Source: Bin94 sp965215535
GTDB taxonomy: Bacteria > Gemmatimonadota > Gemmatimonadetes > Longimicrobiales > Gaopeijiaceae
Length of the DNA: 64,000 nt
Direction: 5' to 3'
Assembly: GCA_965215535.1 (NCBI GenBank)
Contig: OZ244063.1
Span: 2,728,001 to 2,792,000, forward strand
The notes below the pieces were generated by a model that ran no database searches, was not told where the DNA came from, and saw only the letters and a program-made list of their open reading frames with translations. A program made the position numbers and the translations under genes. This document shows, one piece after another, positions 18,380 through 27,540 of this stretch (its first letter is position 1; every line of letters begins with the position of its first letter).

Positions 18380-18903
18380 ACACCGGTCCCGCCGAAATCG
18401 ATCCCTATGTGGCGATCTTCGCCCGCTACCTGCGCGAGCACGGACTGGCCGTGACACAGCAGCGCACCGCCGTGGCCGAAGCCGTCTTCTCCTGGTCCGG
18501 CCACCCCTCCGTCGATGATCTGCACAGAGCCCTGCGCGACCGCGGCCTCAGCCTCGGCAAGGCCACCATCTACCGCACGCTCGGGTTCCTGGTGCGAAGC
18601 GGCCTCGTCGAGGAGCACGACTTCGGCGAGGGCTTCCGTCGCTTCGAGCACCGCCTCTACCGCGATCCGGTCCACCACCACATGGTCTGCATCCGGAGCG
18701 GCGAGATCATCGAGTTTCGCAGCGAGGCGATTGCGCGCATCGTCGAGGAAACCGCCGCCCGCCACGGCTTCCGCCCCACGCATCACAAGCTGGTCATCTC
18801 GGGGCTGTCGCGCGCCAGCCAGGAATCGGGCGCCGATGTCGAGTATCGCGGCATTACCTGCCCCATCGAAAGCGCTCCCGCCGCCTCTGTGCCCACCCCC
18901 TAG
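18376..18903 (+). CDS. Fur-family transcriptional regulator lacking the Cys4 structural zinc site
   Basis: 175 residues. The winged helix has the Fur signature (LAVTQQRTAVAEAVFSWSGH, SVDDLHRALRDRG, GKATIYRTLGFLVRSGLVEEH). The dimerisation domain keeps the HHHMVC segment and IIEF. The paired cysteines that hold structural zinc in Fur, PerR and Zur are lost: the first CxxC reads CIRS, and the second position reads GLSRAS with no cysteine. Other ligands (HHH, E of EIIEF, RPTHHK) remain, so metal-dependent repression is still possible. The regulated metal cannot be assigned. It is coupled by ATGA to the preceding gene, which has a good AAGGAGG Shine-Dalgarno just before the ATG. Confidence 0.83.
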   Translation: MNTGPAEIDPYVAIFARYLREHGLAVTQQRTAVAEAVFSWSGHPSVDDLHRALRDRGLSLGKATIYRTLGFLVRSGLVEEHDFGEGFRRFEHRLYRDPVHHHMVCIRSGEIIEFRSEAIARIVEETAARHGFRPTHHKLVISGLSRASQESGADVEYRGITCPIESAPAASVPTP

Positions 18904-18979
18904 ACAGCCTCCCGGTCCCCCCTTCCCGCCCTCCCGCCGAACCGGTCCCCACCTCCACCCCGGCATCCCTCACCCGCCC

Positions 18980-19981
18980 ATGCCCAACCGCCGCGACCCC
19001 GCCGCGCCCGCCCGCAGCGGCGCAACCACCATTCACACCCTTCCGGATGGGCTGGAGACGCTGCCCTGGGAGCTGCCCCGCGTCTTCCTGGGGCTGGACG
19101 GCCCGCCCGCCACTCCCGCAGGCGCAGGCACCTGGATTTTGCCCGTTCCCTACGAAGCCACCACGAGCTGGGGATCGGGAACCCGCCAGGGACCCCGCGC
19201 AATCATTGACGCCTCGCGCTACATCGAGCTCTTCGATCACGAGCTGGGAGACGACCCCTCGACCGGCGGCGTCTATACCCTGCCGGCGCTGGAGCTCGCG
19301 CGCGGCGACGCAGAGCGCGCCATGACCGAGTTGGAAGACGCCTGCACCCGCATCCTCGAGGCGGCCGGGGGGCGCCGGGTCATCATGGTGGGGGGCGAAC
19401 ACGCCATCTCCGCGCCCGCCATTCTGGCCTGTGCGGATCGCCATGCCCGCAAGACCGGCGAATCCGAACGCATCTCGGTACTCCAGTTCGACGCCCACCT
19501 CGATCTGCGCGAACGATTCGACGGCAGCGCCTTTTCTCATGCCTGCGCCATGGCCAGGGTCATCGACCGGGTGAATCTGGTCACAGTCGGAGCCCGCGGA
19601 ATCAGCGCCGAAGAGTGGAGCGCGGCCCATGCGCGCGACAACGCAACGGTCATCCCCGCCGAAGAGCTCGCACGCGACGACGACTGGATCGATCGCGCCC
19701 TCGAGGCTCTCGGATCCTGCATCTACATCACCTTCGATGTAGATTTCTTCGATCCTTCGCTGCTTCCCTCCACCGGAACCCCGGAGCCCGGCGGCGGCCA
19801 GTGGTATCCTGCGCTGGCCCTTCTCCGGCGCGTCTTCGCTGAGCGGAGCGTAGTGGGCGTCGATGTGGTGGAGCACGCGCCGATTCCGGGTCTCTCCGCC
19901 CCCGACTTTCTCGTGGCGCGTCTGGTCTACAAGATGATCGGATACTGGAGTCGGTCGCCCCACCCTTGGATCGCCCCCTGA
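18980..19981 (+). CDS. speB: Agmatinase/arginase-family ureohydrolase
   Basis: 333 residues with the complete binuclear manganese site of the ureohydrolase fold: GGEH with H141, DAHLD with D171/H173/D175, and TFDVDFFDP with D253/D255. The SLLPSTGTPEPGGG block matches agmatinases. It would hydrolyse agmatine to putrescine and urea, or a related guanidino compound; arginine itself is less likely because the arginase substrate loop is not evident. The N-terminal 30 residues are family-variable. The start is the first ATG in the frame after the fur-like gene, at 76 bases, without a clear Shine-Dalgarno; the preceding bases are an unusually C-rich run. No other polyamine gene is nearby. Confidence 0.8.
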   Translation: MPNRRDPAAPARSGATTIHTLPDGLETLPWELPRVFLGLDGPPATPAGAGTWILPVPYEATTSWGSGTRQGPRAIIDASRYIELFDHELGDDPSTGGVYTLPALELARGDAERAMTELEDACTRILEAAGGRRVIMVGGEHAISAPAILACADRHARKTGESERISVLQFDAHLDLRERFDGSAFSHACAMARVIDRVNLVTVGARGISAEEWSAAHARDNATVIPAEELARDDDWIDRALEALGSCIYITFDVDFFDPSLLPSTGTPEPGGGQWYPALALLRRVFAERSVVGVDVVEHAPIPGLSAPDFLVARLVYKMIGYWSRSPHPWIAP

Positions 19982-20147
19982 CAGCCTGCGCCCCCTGCTT
20001 CCCGGAAGGCGGCGCGACGCGCAATCCCTGGCCGAAGATGACCCCACTCCAAGCGTTCCCGCTCTTCTCCATCGGTGAGGACGCCCCGCCCCCGGGGCTC
20101 GCGGCCGAGCGCACCGATTCCACAACCACCTCCGACCCGACAGGCCC

Positions 20148-20876
20148 ATGACCGATTCCGTCGGATTTCTCGTCGCCCTCACTGCGGGAATCCTTTCCTT
20201 CCTCTCGCCCTGCGTGCTGCCCCTGGTGCCCAGCTACCTCTCCTTCGTCACAGGAATGTCGCTGGAGGACATGCGCGGAGGCCTCGACCGGAAGCGGATT
20301 CTTCTGCACTCGCTCCTCTTCGTGAGCGGCTTCACCATCATCTTCGTGCTGCTCGGCGCGAGCGCCACCTTCATCGGCACCTTCCTGCTCGTCCACAGCG
20401 ACTGGGTGGCCCGCATCGGCGGAATCATCATCATCGTTCTGGGGTTGCACCTCATGGGGGCCTTCCGCATCCTCCCGCTGATGGGCGAAAGGCGCGTCCA
20501 CCTCTCCAACAAGCCGACCGGCTACATCGGCACAGTGGCGGTCGGCATCGCATTCGGCGCGGGCTGGACCCCCTGCATCGGCCCCATTCTGGGCGCCATC
20601 CTCACCATGGCCGCCTCGCGCGACACCGTGGCCGCCGGCACCCTCCTTCTCTTCGTCTATTCGCTCGGCCTGGCGGTGCCCTTCCTCCTCTCGGCGCTGG
20701 CCATGGAGCGCTTCCTGGACGCCTTCGCCCGCTTCCGCACCTTCCTGCCCACCGTGCAGATCATCTCGGGTGTGCTCCTGCTCCTCCTCGGAATTCTGCT
20801 CGTGACCGGCTCCTTCACCACGCTGGCGGCCTGGCTGAACCGCTTCACGCCGGAGTTCCTGATGGAGCGGCTGTAG
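20148..20876 (+). CDS. ccdA: Cytochrome c biogenesis / thiol-disulfide transporter CcdA
   Basis: A 242-residue membrane protein with six transmembrane helices, passing electrons from cytosolic thioredoxin to periplasmic thiol partners. The two redox cysteines sit in the characteristic proline-rich kinks: FLSPCVLPLVPSY (Cys22) in helix 1 and GAGWTPCIGPILGAIL (Cys142) in helix 4. The length and order match CcdA, not full-length DsbD. Its 3' end (last 46 bases before the stop region) is duplicated about 1.8 kb downstream, on the far side of the helicase remnant. It is consistent with export of reduced c-type cytochromes such as the CxxCH proteins later in the window, though they are not linked. 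Confidence 0.87.
   Translation: MTDSVGFLVALTAGILSFLSPCVLPLVPSYLSFVTGMSLEDMRGGLDRKRILLHSLLFVSGFTIIFVLLGASATFIGTFLLVHSDWVARIGGIIIIVLGLHLMGAFRILPLMGERRVHLSNKPTGYIGTVAVGIAFGAGWTPCIGPILGAILTMAASRDTVAAGTLLLFVYSLGLAVPFLLSALAMERFLDAFARFRTFLPTVQIISGVLLLLLGILLVTGSFTTLAAWLNRFTPEFLMERL
20825..20870 (+). repeat. Direct repeat, left copy (ccdA 3' end)
   Basis: A 46-base segment at the end of ccdA that recurs at 22614-22659 with only two mismatches by eye, in the same orientation. Looser similarity continues for about 30 more bases past the stop codon (GAGGG-AAGGGG-CAGAGGGA). The two copies bracket the helicase remnant. Confidence 0.85.
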
Positions 20877-20906
20877 AGGGGTAAGGGGCCCACAGAGGGA
20901 TTCTTC

Positions 20907-22497
20907 GTGCAGATCCTTTACGGCAGAGAATACCACCGGGCGGCCGAAGATCCTCTCTCATCCGGATTGACGCCCGAAGACAGCCGGAGGTGCGTGCGGG
21001 CCGTAGAGAAGTTCCTTGAAAACCCGCGTCTTTCCGGTCTTAACTGTGAAAAACTGGGGTCGCGCACCGGGTCAAATCACTGGTCGATCCGGGCATCTCA
21101 GGAATTGCGTGTGATTTTGGCGCTGGAGCCGAACCACATCGAGCCGCAGCGAGTGGGACTTCTGAATATGGGACACCACGATCCCATGTACGACTGGGCT
21201 GAACGCCGCAGCTACCACACCGATCTGGACGAGTACGGTTTGTTGGCAACTTATCCGGAATCGGCAACTGCCAGAGGCACGGCATCTCCTCCCGAAGACT
21301 TTGCCGAATGGATCCTTTACCTGCCCAAACAACAGCGCGGCCTGGTCAATCGTCATTACGAGACGAAAGTCAAAGGGGTTTGCGGCGTTGCGAGAATCCG
21401 GGGAGCGGCAGGTACGGGAAAGACGGTGGTGGCACTTCACCGGGCACTTGTGTTGGGTCGTCTTGATACATCTCGCTTTGAGAGGAAGGGCCGGGGGAAG
21501 GGATTCCATAGACGCTATCGTGAAATTGCATGGAATCTGCACGATGAATGGAATCAGGAGATGGCGCTCCGGGGCACGGTCGATTTTGCAGATAGATTGT
21601 TGAGGGCGCGCGACAGGGCGCGTACACTTGCCAGACCCCGGTACCGCGCCGTGATCGTGGATGAAGCCCAGGATATGACGCAGGTGGGAATTGAGCTTGT
21701 GCGGGCGCTGATCGAAGGGTCGGGAAAGGACGAGTTGCGCAAGGACTCGGTATTGATTCTGGATGACAATGCCCAACGAATTTATCCGGGTGGCTGGATT
21801 CCCAGGTGGGTTGGTTTTGAAATTGGCAGCGCCAACTCCGACACTCTCAAAATCAATTACCGCAATGCAAGCCGGATCTTCGAGGCCGCGCGCGCAATGC
21901 GTGGCGAGGTGGCGGACCCGGAAGAAGAGCCTGTCCCCAGCGGCTTTGAGCGCGCCAAAGGCGAAAGGCCTGTGCTGGCCGTTGTTCCCTACAAGGAATC
22001 GAAGGTGATTCTGGAACGGATCCGACACCTGCAAAGAGAGGGATTCACAGACAATGAAATCGGCATCCTCGTTTTGCATAACCAGGACGTTGACGCTCTG
22101 ATCAACCTGCTGAAGAGACGGGGAATTTCCTGCATGAACCTGAAGGATCTGCGCGATGGACAGATCGTTCCCGGCATCCGCGTGGGCACATTCGACCGGG
22201 GAAAGGGACTGGAGTTCCGCGCGGTACTGATTCCGCGCCTGGGCAAATCGCGCTTCCCGCTGAATCGCGAGAAGCCGACGCAGGCTCAAACCGTGATGAA
22301 GGTCATGGAGTCCACACCGGGCAGCACTGAAGAACACGAGCAGGAACGCGAGGAATACGAGCGCAACCTCAACCGATTGTATGTGGCCATGACGCGCGCG
22401 CGACCGGCTGTACCTCATTGCCGACGAAGAGCCCTGCGAGGAAATAGGCCAGCGTGCCCGTCCCTACCTTGCGACGTACCGTTCCGGAACGGCGTAG
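20907..22497 (+). pseudogene. UvrD-like superfamily 1 helicase with RelE-like N-terminus, frameshifted
   Basis: The frame opens with a GTG. Residues 1-105 resemble a RelE/ParE-type fold ending in NMGHHDPMYDWAERR. A helicase core follows with Walker A GAAGTGKT (166-173), Walker B VDEAQD (251-256), and motifs around DDNAQRIYPGG and RVGTFDRGKGLEF. The canonical motif VI LYVAMTRARDRLYLIAD is broken inside a (CG)5 run at 22393-22402: the frame reads MTRARPAVPH, while a two-base insertion restores DRLYLIADEEP and a stop at 22495-22497, giving about 530 residues. Only about 75 residues separate Walker A and B, with no clear motif Ia, so an internal deletion is also likely. It could be a sequencing error or a real decay event. 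Confidence 0.72.
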
Positions 22498-23088
22498 CAA
22501 TCCGCACCGATCCGGCAGTCAACACCCTTCGACCGCAACCCGGTTCTCGCGGACAAGTCAGCGCTTCTTATGGATTGACTGTCCATCTGGAGGCGCGCGC
22601 ATCAGGTCACGAAGGCGGCCTGGCTGAATCGCTTCACGCCGGAGCTCCTGATGGAGCGGATCATCAAAGAGGGAGAAGGGGGCGCAGAGAGGGACATCTC
22701 CGCCATTTTCGGTCGCCCTCCCGTCAGTGCGGGATTCCTGCATGCGGATCGGTGGTCGATCGGTATACGGCACTGGCTGGGGATCGCTTCCCAGCTTCGC
22801 GGCCCCGGAGTCGGACTTGAGCAAAGGGCGCGGCGCTCCTTTCGCCGTCATGTGCCGACCCGTCTTCGAATCCTTGATATGAGAAGCCCCGAGCAGATCG
22901 TTTCGGAGTTCTCGAAGCTCTTCGCTGCACGCCATCAGCGCTTCCGCCTGATTCCGGTTCAGGGACAGGCGGCACTGCCAGCCCACATGCCGCCGCGACG
23001 CACTGCGCCCCCCGCCCGGGGATTCCCGAACGAGGGGCGCGTTTCCTGCGTGATCCATCAGCGGTGGCTGATGGGTGAGGGGTTGCGA
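22498..23088. other. Gene-poor stretch downstream of the helicase remnant
   Basis: 591 bases without a gene I can support. It holds the right copy of the ccdA 3'-end repeat (22614-22659). An open frame on the minus strand (about 166 codons, 22558-23058) has no recognisable domain, and its codon pattern is unconvincing. The rest looks like degraded or rearranged sequence. No tRNA, terminator or integrase is seen. Confidence 0.5.
22614..22659 (+). repeat. Direct repeat, right copy of ccdA 3' end
   Basis: 44 of 46 bases match the end of ccdA (mismatches are C/T at two places). It is no longer in a ccdA frame: the sequence diverges after GAGCGG, so it has no stop codon at the equivalent place. 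It marks the right end of the segment carrying the helicase. Confidence 0.85.
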
Positions 23089-26000
23089 CTACTTCTTATT
23101 CACGATCTGGATCGGGAGAGTAGTCAGAGCCTTCTTATTCACGATCTGGATCGGGAGAGTAGTCAGAGCCGTCCCTGTCGGCAGAGCACCCGCCGCTCCC
23201 TGCCAAATCACGAGGCGGACTCTGAACTCTCCATTCTCATTGGCAATGTCGGCAAGAGGAATGCGAACCGTCACCTCTCCGTCATCACCGATAGAAAGCC
23301 GATCGACTGCGGCTTGGATTGTCGCGACAGCTGTCTCACCTGTCCCACCAGCATTATCATTGCTGGCGAAGCCAGTTGGGTTGGCAGTGAATGTGTTTTC
23401 GTACTTGCCGTCGTCATTCGCGAACTCGACCTGAACCACATACCGGGATCGTTCATTCGTCGGAGTCGTGGGAGTCCAGGTGATGTCTAGTGAATCATCC
23501 GCAGGATCGGTGTTCCGCGTCGCCGTCCATGCCCCGTTGTTCGGGCCGTCCTCGTCGCTCGGACGCGGATCAATCGCGGGCACGCGAACAATCGAGGAGG
23601 GGACTTCAACTGGAGTCTCTCCAATTGTAGCGCGGGCCACAACCCGAATATCGAAGGCGCCATCGGCTTGAGCGGCGGTAATACCATCTAGGGCTGCTAT
23701 ATCCGTCACATCAAGTGTCCCAGCACCGTCTGCAACCGGGGGCGTGCCCGCAGCAACCCATTCATCTGCGCCATGGGGACGGATTTGCGCTGCCCAAGTG
23801 ACATCTATGTCAGTTCCCTCACTGTCTTGCGGAGGATCGCCTGCTCTAAACGTCGCCGTCAAAGAGTTATCGTAATCATATTGGGCGGCTCCGCTATTTC
23901 CTGTCACATCGCGATCCGCGTCAAAATTCCGAGCCCCGAAAGTGTGGTTGACCGTAAACGGATCCTCGATGTCGTGGCGCTCGTCGTCGTCCAGATTGAT
24001 CCGCTCGTGATCATCCGATTCCGGGGGAGCGAAGGAATAGCCTTGCTGAGGGGACACGCTGACATCGAAGTTGCCCTCGGGGACACCGATCTCGAAAAAG
24101 CCGCCAGAGTTTGTAGTGGCGGTTCGTGTCCTGTGCGGAGAGTCTTCGCGAACCGCCTCATTGGTGGCTACGACGCGGATGTTTGACAAACCGGCGCCAT
24201 TCTCGGTCATTCTTACGCTTCCGCGGATCCTGTTCAGGCGGAGCGCTTCGAAGTTCACATCGGACTCTTCGTCTCCCGACTCCAGAGATTCTTCCTCGTA
24301 GATGTCGTCGAAGAACCAGCCGGTCAGGCTCGGCGTAATCCTGTAGTTGTCGTCGTCCTTGCCGACATGGATTTCCAGCCTGTAGGAGCCGTCAGAACCG
24401 GTCCGCACAAAGCGGTTTGCAGATGAAGGTGAGCCGCTACCGGTGCGGGCGTAGTTCCGCAGAACTTGCCTATTTGGGTTGCCACCGGGCACGCGGCGCT
24501 CAACCCTGATCTGAACATTCGGCACCGGTTGATCGTTCTTGTCCAGGACTGTACCCGTGACGATCGCGATCGTGTCGTTTTCTGCAAGCTGGATATTCAG
24601 TCGGCGGGGGCTATTGGCCGCAAAGAGAATATCATCTGATCCGGTTGAACCGTTGATCACCGTACTGAGATCCCTCGGGTTGCCCTGCGGATTATTGACC
24701 ATCGATTCGAACCCGTCCTTGGACACCCGGACGTAAAGCTGATTACGCCTGCTGGCGGGGAATGTGAAGCGGTAGTTATTGCCGTAGCCATTCACCACAT
24801 AATTGCCGTCGCGATCGGTTGTGGCCGACTCCCCATTGACCTCAACCGTCACACCCTCTTCAGGATACCCCCTTGGATCGGTGACACGACCATACAGCGT
24901 GCCTGTGGTCGGACGCACCTCGAGATACACGCTGTCGCGCGCGTTTTCGGCATCACGCGCGAAATCGTTTCCATCCTCATCTTTAGTCTGCACTGCGTCA
25001 TCGCGAAGTCGGATATCGGAGATGTTCTGACGTTCCAGATGAGTTGCACCCCAGCCATCGGGAAGGGCAATGGAGTACTCGCCTGCGGCCATACGCCCGA
25101 AATACAGATCCTGTCTCTCGTCAACCACAGAAACCCGGCCAGTGGTAGTATTGGGCTCGTAGTCGCTGGAGCTTTCGATTAGGTGGTGCACCCTGGTTTG
25201 TACAGGGCTACGGAGAGTCTCCGTAGCGAGCGATTCGCCAGCCAGGTTTCGGCTCTCGACACGATTCAGGCCCAGCGCGATTCCAGGGGCGAAGCTCAAT
25301 CTGTTTCTACCAGCATTATCAGCAGCGCCCCGAGGAGGAAACTCGCCATTGACGACCCTCGGCGGGAGCATTTGATTCACGTGCGCCGCCACGATGTAGT
25401 TTTTAACGAAGGCAAACGACCCGCACTCGGCTCCACCCTGGCGCTGATCCGAACTCAGCGGGCACAGCTCCACCGTGTGGTGATACCCGCCATTGTCGCC
25501 GAACGCGCCGCCCGTGATGCCGTTTGCCTCGTGGTTCTGGAAGGCGTCGAGCGCGGTGGGCTCGAGAATCGTGACATTCTGCCCCGAAGCCGCGTCCGCC
25601 GTCACGAAGACGTTGCGGTGCGCCGGGACGTTCCGGTAGGTGACTACGCCTCGCAAACGGGTCGTAATCCCGCGCGCCTGCTCATTCCACTCGTCTCGAT
25701 CGAAGGTGGCCCTGCGGTTCGTGTCGGACACGTAGCGAATGCCCAAGCTCACCGGGCGGTTGTCGCGCACATCGCCGCCCGTATTCGGGCCGGTGTACCC
25801 ATGGATCTGGTCAATTTCGTGATGGATGTACACCTTCAGCGTCTGCGTCGTGTACCGGACCACCAGAGGCTTCTCGGCTTCCATCTCTGTCTCTACCGAG
25901 AGGCCGGTGAATTCCGCCTTTACGGTGTCGTTCGTGACGTAGCTTTCTCCGCCATCCAGACTGTCATGCTGAGCTTCCGCGAGGGTGATATAGTAGGTCA

Positions 26001-27540
26001 TCGGCAGGTCGGCTGCATCCGTCACGCTCATCTCGACCTTGGCTGTGCCGTCGGCATCCAGGGCCGTCGGCGCACCCTCCACCGCGACCATCTTGTCACC
26101 GGTGTCCTTTGTCTGCACGCTGATCGCCCAGCCGCTCAGAGCCTTGCCGCCATATTCGCCGCGCTGAATCGTTTTGCCCGAGAAGCTCACCGTCGCTTTC
26201 GCGTTCACCACATGCTGACTGTTCGCGGCCTCCGCCGTCGCGGCCTTGCCTTCCCAGCTCACCATCTGGCGGTCGCCGGCAACCAGGAAACCGTCCGGTG
26301 CGGTGATCGCGGCGTAGGCCGTGTGGCCCGTGGTCGCCGAGCGCGCAAAGTGCAGATGCGCCATCCCCGTCGAATCGGCCTCGGCCGTCGCAATCGCATC
26401 CTGCGACGTCATGCTGGAATAGAGGTGAACCTTCGCGCCGGGCAGCGCGTCGCCGGTCGCATCTTCGCCTTCGCCATTCCGCAGATTCACCTGGAAGTGA
26501 ACCCGCTGGTGCGTGATCACAATCGGAATGTGCTGGATGTGAGGTTTGCCCACACCGAGATTGATCGGGTACCCGGTCGTCGGACCGCCGAACCCGTGAT
26601 CCTCCGGAATCCCCGCGCCCAGAACCTGCAAGCTGTACAGACCTTTACGCAGATTGGCAAACGTAAATCGTCCCTCAGCGTTCGTATGGGCAATCTGGAT
26701 CTGGTTCAATCCTGGTCCGATCAAGGTGACAACGACACTATCCTGCGCCAACAGATCCTCGCCCTCGGTGCGCTGACCGTCCTTCGTCACCTCGTCAATG
26801 AAGAGGTTCCCCGAGACGCTCGCCGTCGTCGCGTGCGCGCCCTCGAAGTTCACGATCCCCTCCTCGTCGTCGCCCACCGTCACCGAGGCGCTCGTGCTCT
26901 CGAAGACATGGGCCGTCGTGTCCTGGCCCGAGATCGCAACCGTGTAGGTGCCCGCCGCCAGCCCCGAGAAGGCGTACTGGCCGCCTGCAGAGGTCGTCGT
27001 CGTCCGGGCCGCATCGAGATCGCCGCCCGTAATCGTCACCGTCACGCTGTCCAGGCCCTCGCCCTCGACGCTCACGCGCCCGCTGACGCTCGATGTGCGA
27101 AGCAGCGTGCCCTCGAAGTCCACGGTGCCGGTCTGGCCCAACGTCAGCGTCACGCTCTTCGACGTGGCGTCGAACTCGTAGTCGTCGGCGTCGAAGCCCG
27201 AGATGCCGACCTGATAGTCGCCCGCCCGCAAACTCGCAAAGGCGTACTGGCCGGAGGGGTCGGTCGTCGTGCTCTCGTCCACGCCGTCGGGGCCACCCCG
27301 CAGATTGACGGTCACGCCCTTAAGGGGGTCGCCCTCGGCCCTCACCTGGCCGCTCAGGCCGGCCGTGCGCAGATAGGTGCCGTCAAAGCTGACGATCTTC
27401 GATTCGCCGACCGCCACGCTCACGTCGCTGGTCGTGTTCGAAAAGCCGACCTCGTCGCCCGGGAAGCCGGCGATCTCGACCGAGTAGTTCCCCATGCGGA
27501 GGCCCGTAAAGGAATACCGCCCGGCGTCGTCGGTGGTCAC
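23089..27540 (-). CDS. Large multi-domain surface/secreted protein with Ig-like/CarboxypepD-regulatory repeats; start missing
   Basis: At least 1483 residues. The N-terminal part is a set of three to four repeated units of about 85 residues, each with V-S-G-x-V, V-T-V-x-x-x-G, T-T-D-x-x-G-x-Y-x-F and L-x-x-G-x-Y-x-V-x-I-x-G, the pattern of CarboxypepD_reg/SdrD B-type prealbumin-like domains. Later domains repeat this scheme (ERVTDPRGYPEEGVTVEVNG, KNDQPVPNVQIRVE, NGAGLSNIRVVATNE) and end in Ig-like/fibronectin-like domains. The GTG used here falls inside the first repeat; its conserved start (SVSGTVTVENAG) is encoded upstream in the same frame, up to a TGA at 27679-27681. No ATG, GTG or TTG and no signal peptide lie in between, so the 5' end is probably broken. 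It is likely cell-surface or secreted, possibly adhesive. Confidence 0.72.
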   Translation of the reverse strand: MTTDDAGRYSFTGLRMGNYSVEIAGFPGDEVGFSNTTSDVSVAVGESKIVSFDGTYLRTAGLSGQVRAEGDPLKGVTVNLRGGPDGVDESTTTDPSGQYAFASLRAGDYQVGISGFDADDYEFDATSKSVTLTLGQTGTVDFEGTLLRTSSVSGRVSVEGEGLDSVTVTITGGDLDAARTTTTSAGGQYAFSGLAAGTYTVAISGQDTTAHVFESTSASVTVGDDEEGIVNFEGAHATTASVSGNLFIDEVTKDGQRTEGEDLLAQDSVVVTLIGPGLNQIQIAHTNAEGRFTFANLRKGLYSLQVLGAGIPEDHGFGGPTTGYPINLGVGKPHIQHIPIVITHQRVHFQVNLRNGEGEDATGDALPGAKVHLYSSMTSQDAIATAEADSTGMAHLHFARSATTGHTAYAAITAPDGFLVAGDRQMVSWEGKAATAEAANSQHVVNAKATVSFSGKTIQRGEYGGKALSGWAISVQTKDTGDKMVAVEGAPTALDADGTAKVEMSVTDAADLPMTYYITLAEAQHDSLDGGESYVTNDTVKAEFTGLSVETEMEAEKPLVVRYTTQTLKVYIHHEIDQIHGYTGPNTGGDVRDNRPVSLGIRYVSDTNRRATFDRDEWNEQARGITTRLRGVVTYRNVPAHRNVFVTADAASGQNVTILEPTALDAFQNHEANGITGGAFGDNGGYHHTVELCPLSSDQRQGGAECGSFAFVKNYIVAAHVNQMLPPRVVNGEFPPRGAADNAGRNRLSFAPGIALGLNRVESRNLAGESLATETLRSPVQTRVHHLIESSSDYEPNTTTGRVSVVDERQDLYFGRMAAGEYSIALPDGWGATHLERQNISDIRLRDDAVQTKDEDGNDFARDAENARDSVYLEVRPTTGTLYGRVTDPRGYPEEGVTVEVNGESATTDRDGNYVVNGYGNNYRFTFPASRRNQLYVRVSKDGFESMVNNPQGNPRDLSTVINGSTGSDDILFAANSPRRLNIQLAENDTIAIVTGTVLDKNDQPVPNVQIRVERRVPGGNPNRQVLRNYARTGSGSPSSANRFVRTGSDGSYRLEIHVGKDDDNYRITPSLTGWFFDDIYEEESLESGDEESDVNFEALRLNRIRGSVRMTENGAGLSNIRVVATNEAVREDSPHRTRTATTNSGGFFEIGVPEGNFDVSVSPQQGYSFAPPESDDHERINLDDDERHDIEDPFTVNHTFGARNFDADRDVTGNSGAAQYDYDNSLTATFRAGDPPQDSEGTDIDVTWAAQIRPHGADEWVAAGTPPVADGAGTLDVTDIAALDGITAAQADGAFDIRVVARATIGETPVEVPSSIVRVPAIDPRPSDEDGPNNGAWTATRNTDPADDSLDITWTPTTPTNERSRYVVQVEFANDDGKYENTFTANPTGFASNDNAGGTGETAVATIQAAVDRLSIGDDGEVTVRIPLADIANENGEFRVRLVIWQGAAGALPTGTALTTLPIQIVNKKALTTLPIQIVNKK
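23092..23169 (-). repeat. 39-base perfect tandem duplication at the 3' end of the large repeat gene
   Basis: Two identical 39-base units (23092-23130 and 23131-23169). Since 39 is 13 codons, the duplication stays in frame and gives the C-terminus ALTTLPIQIVNKK twice before the stop at 23089-23091. Confidence 0.95.

Noticed and set aside
20907..22497. Programmed ribosomal frameshift in the helicase
   Set aside because: There is no slippery heptamer or downstream pseudoknot, and the slip lies in a simple CG repeat; decay or sequencing error fits better.
22558..23058. Minus-strand frame of about 166 codons in the gap after the helicase
   Set aside because: No domain, poor codon pattern and overlap with a duplicated ccdA fragment; recorded only as part of the gap.
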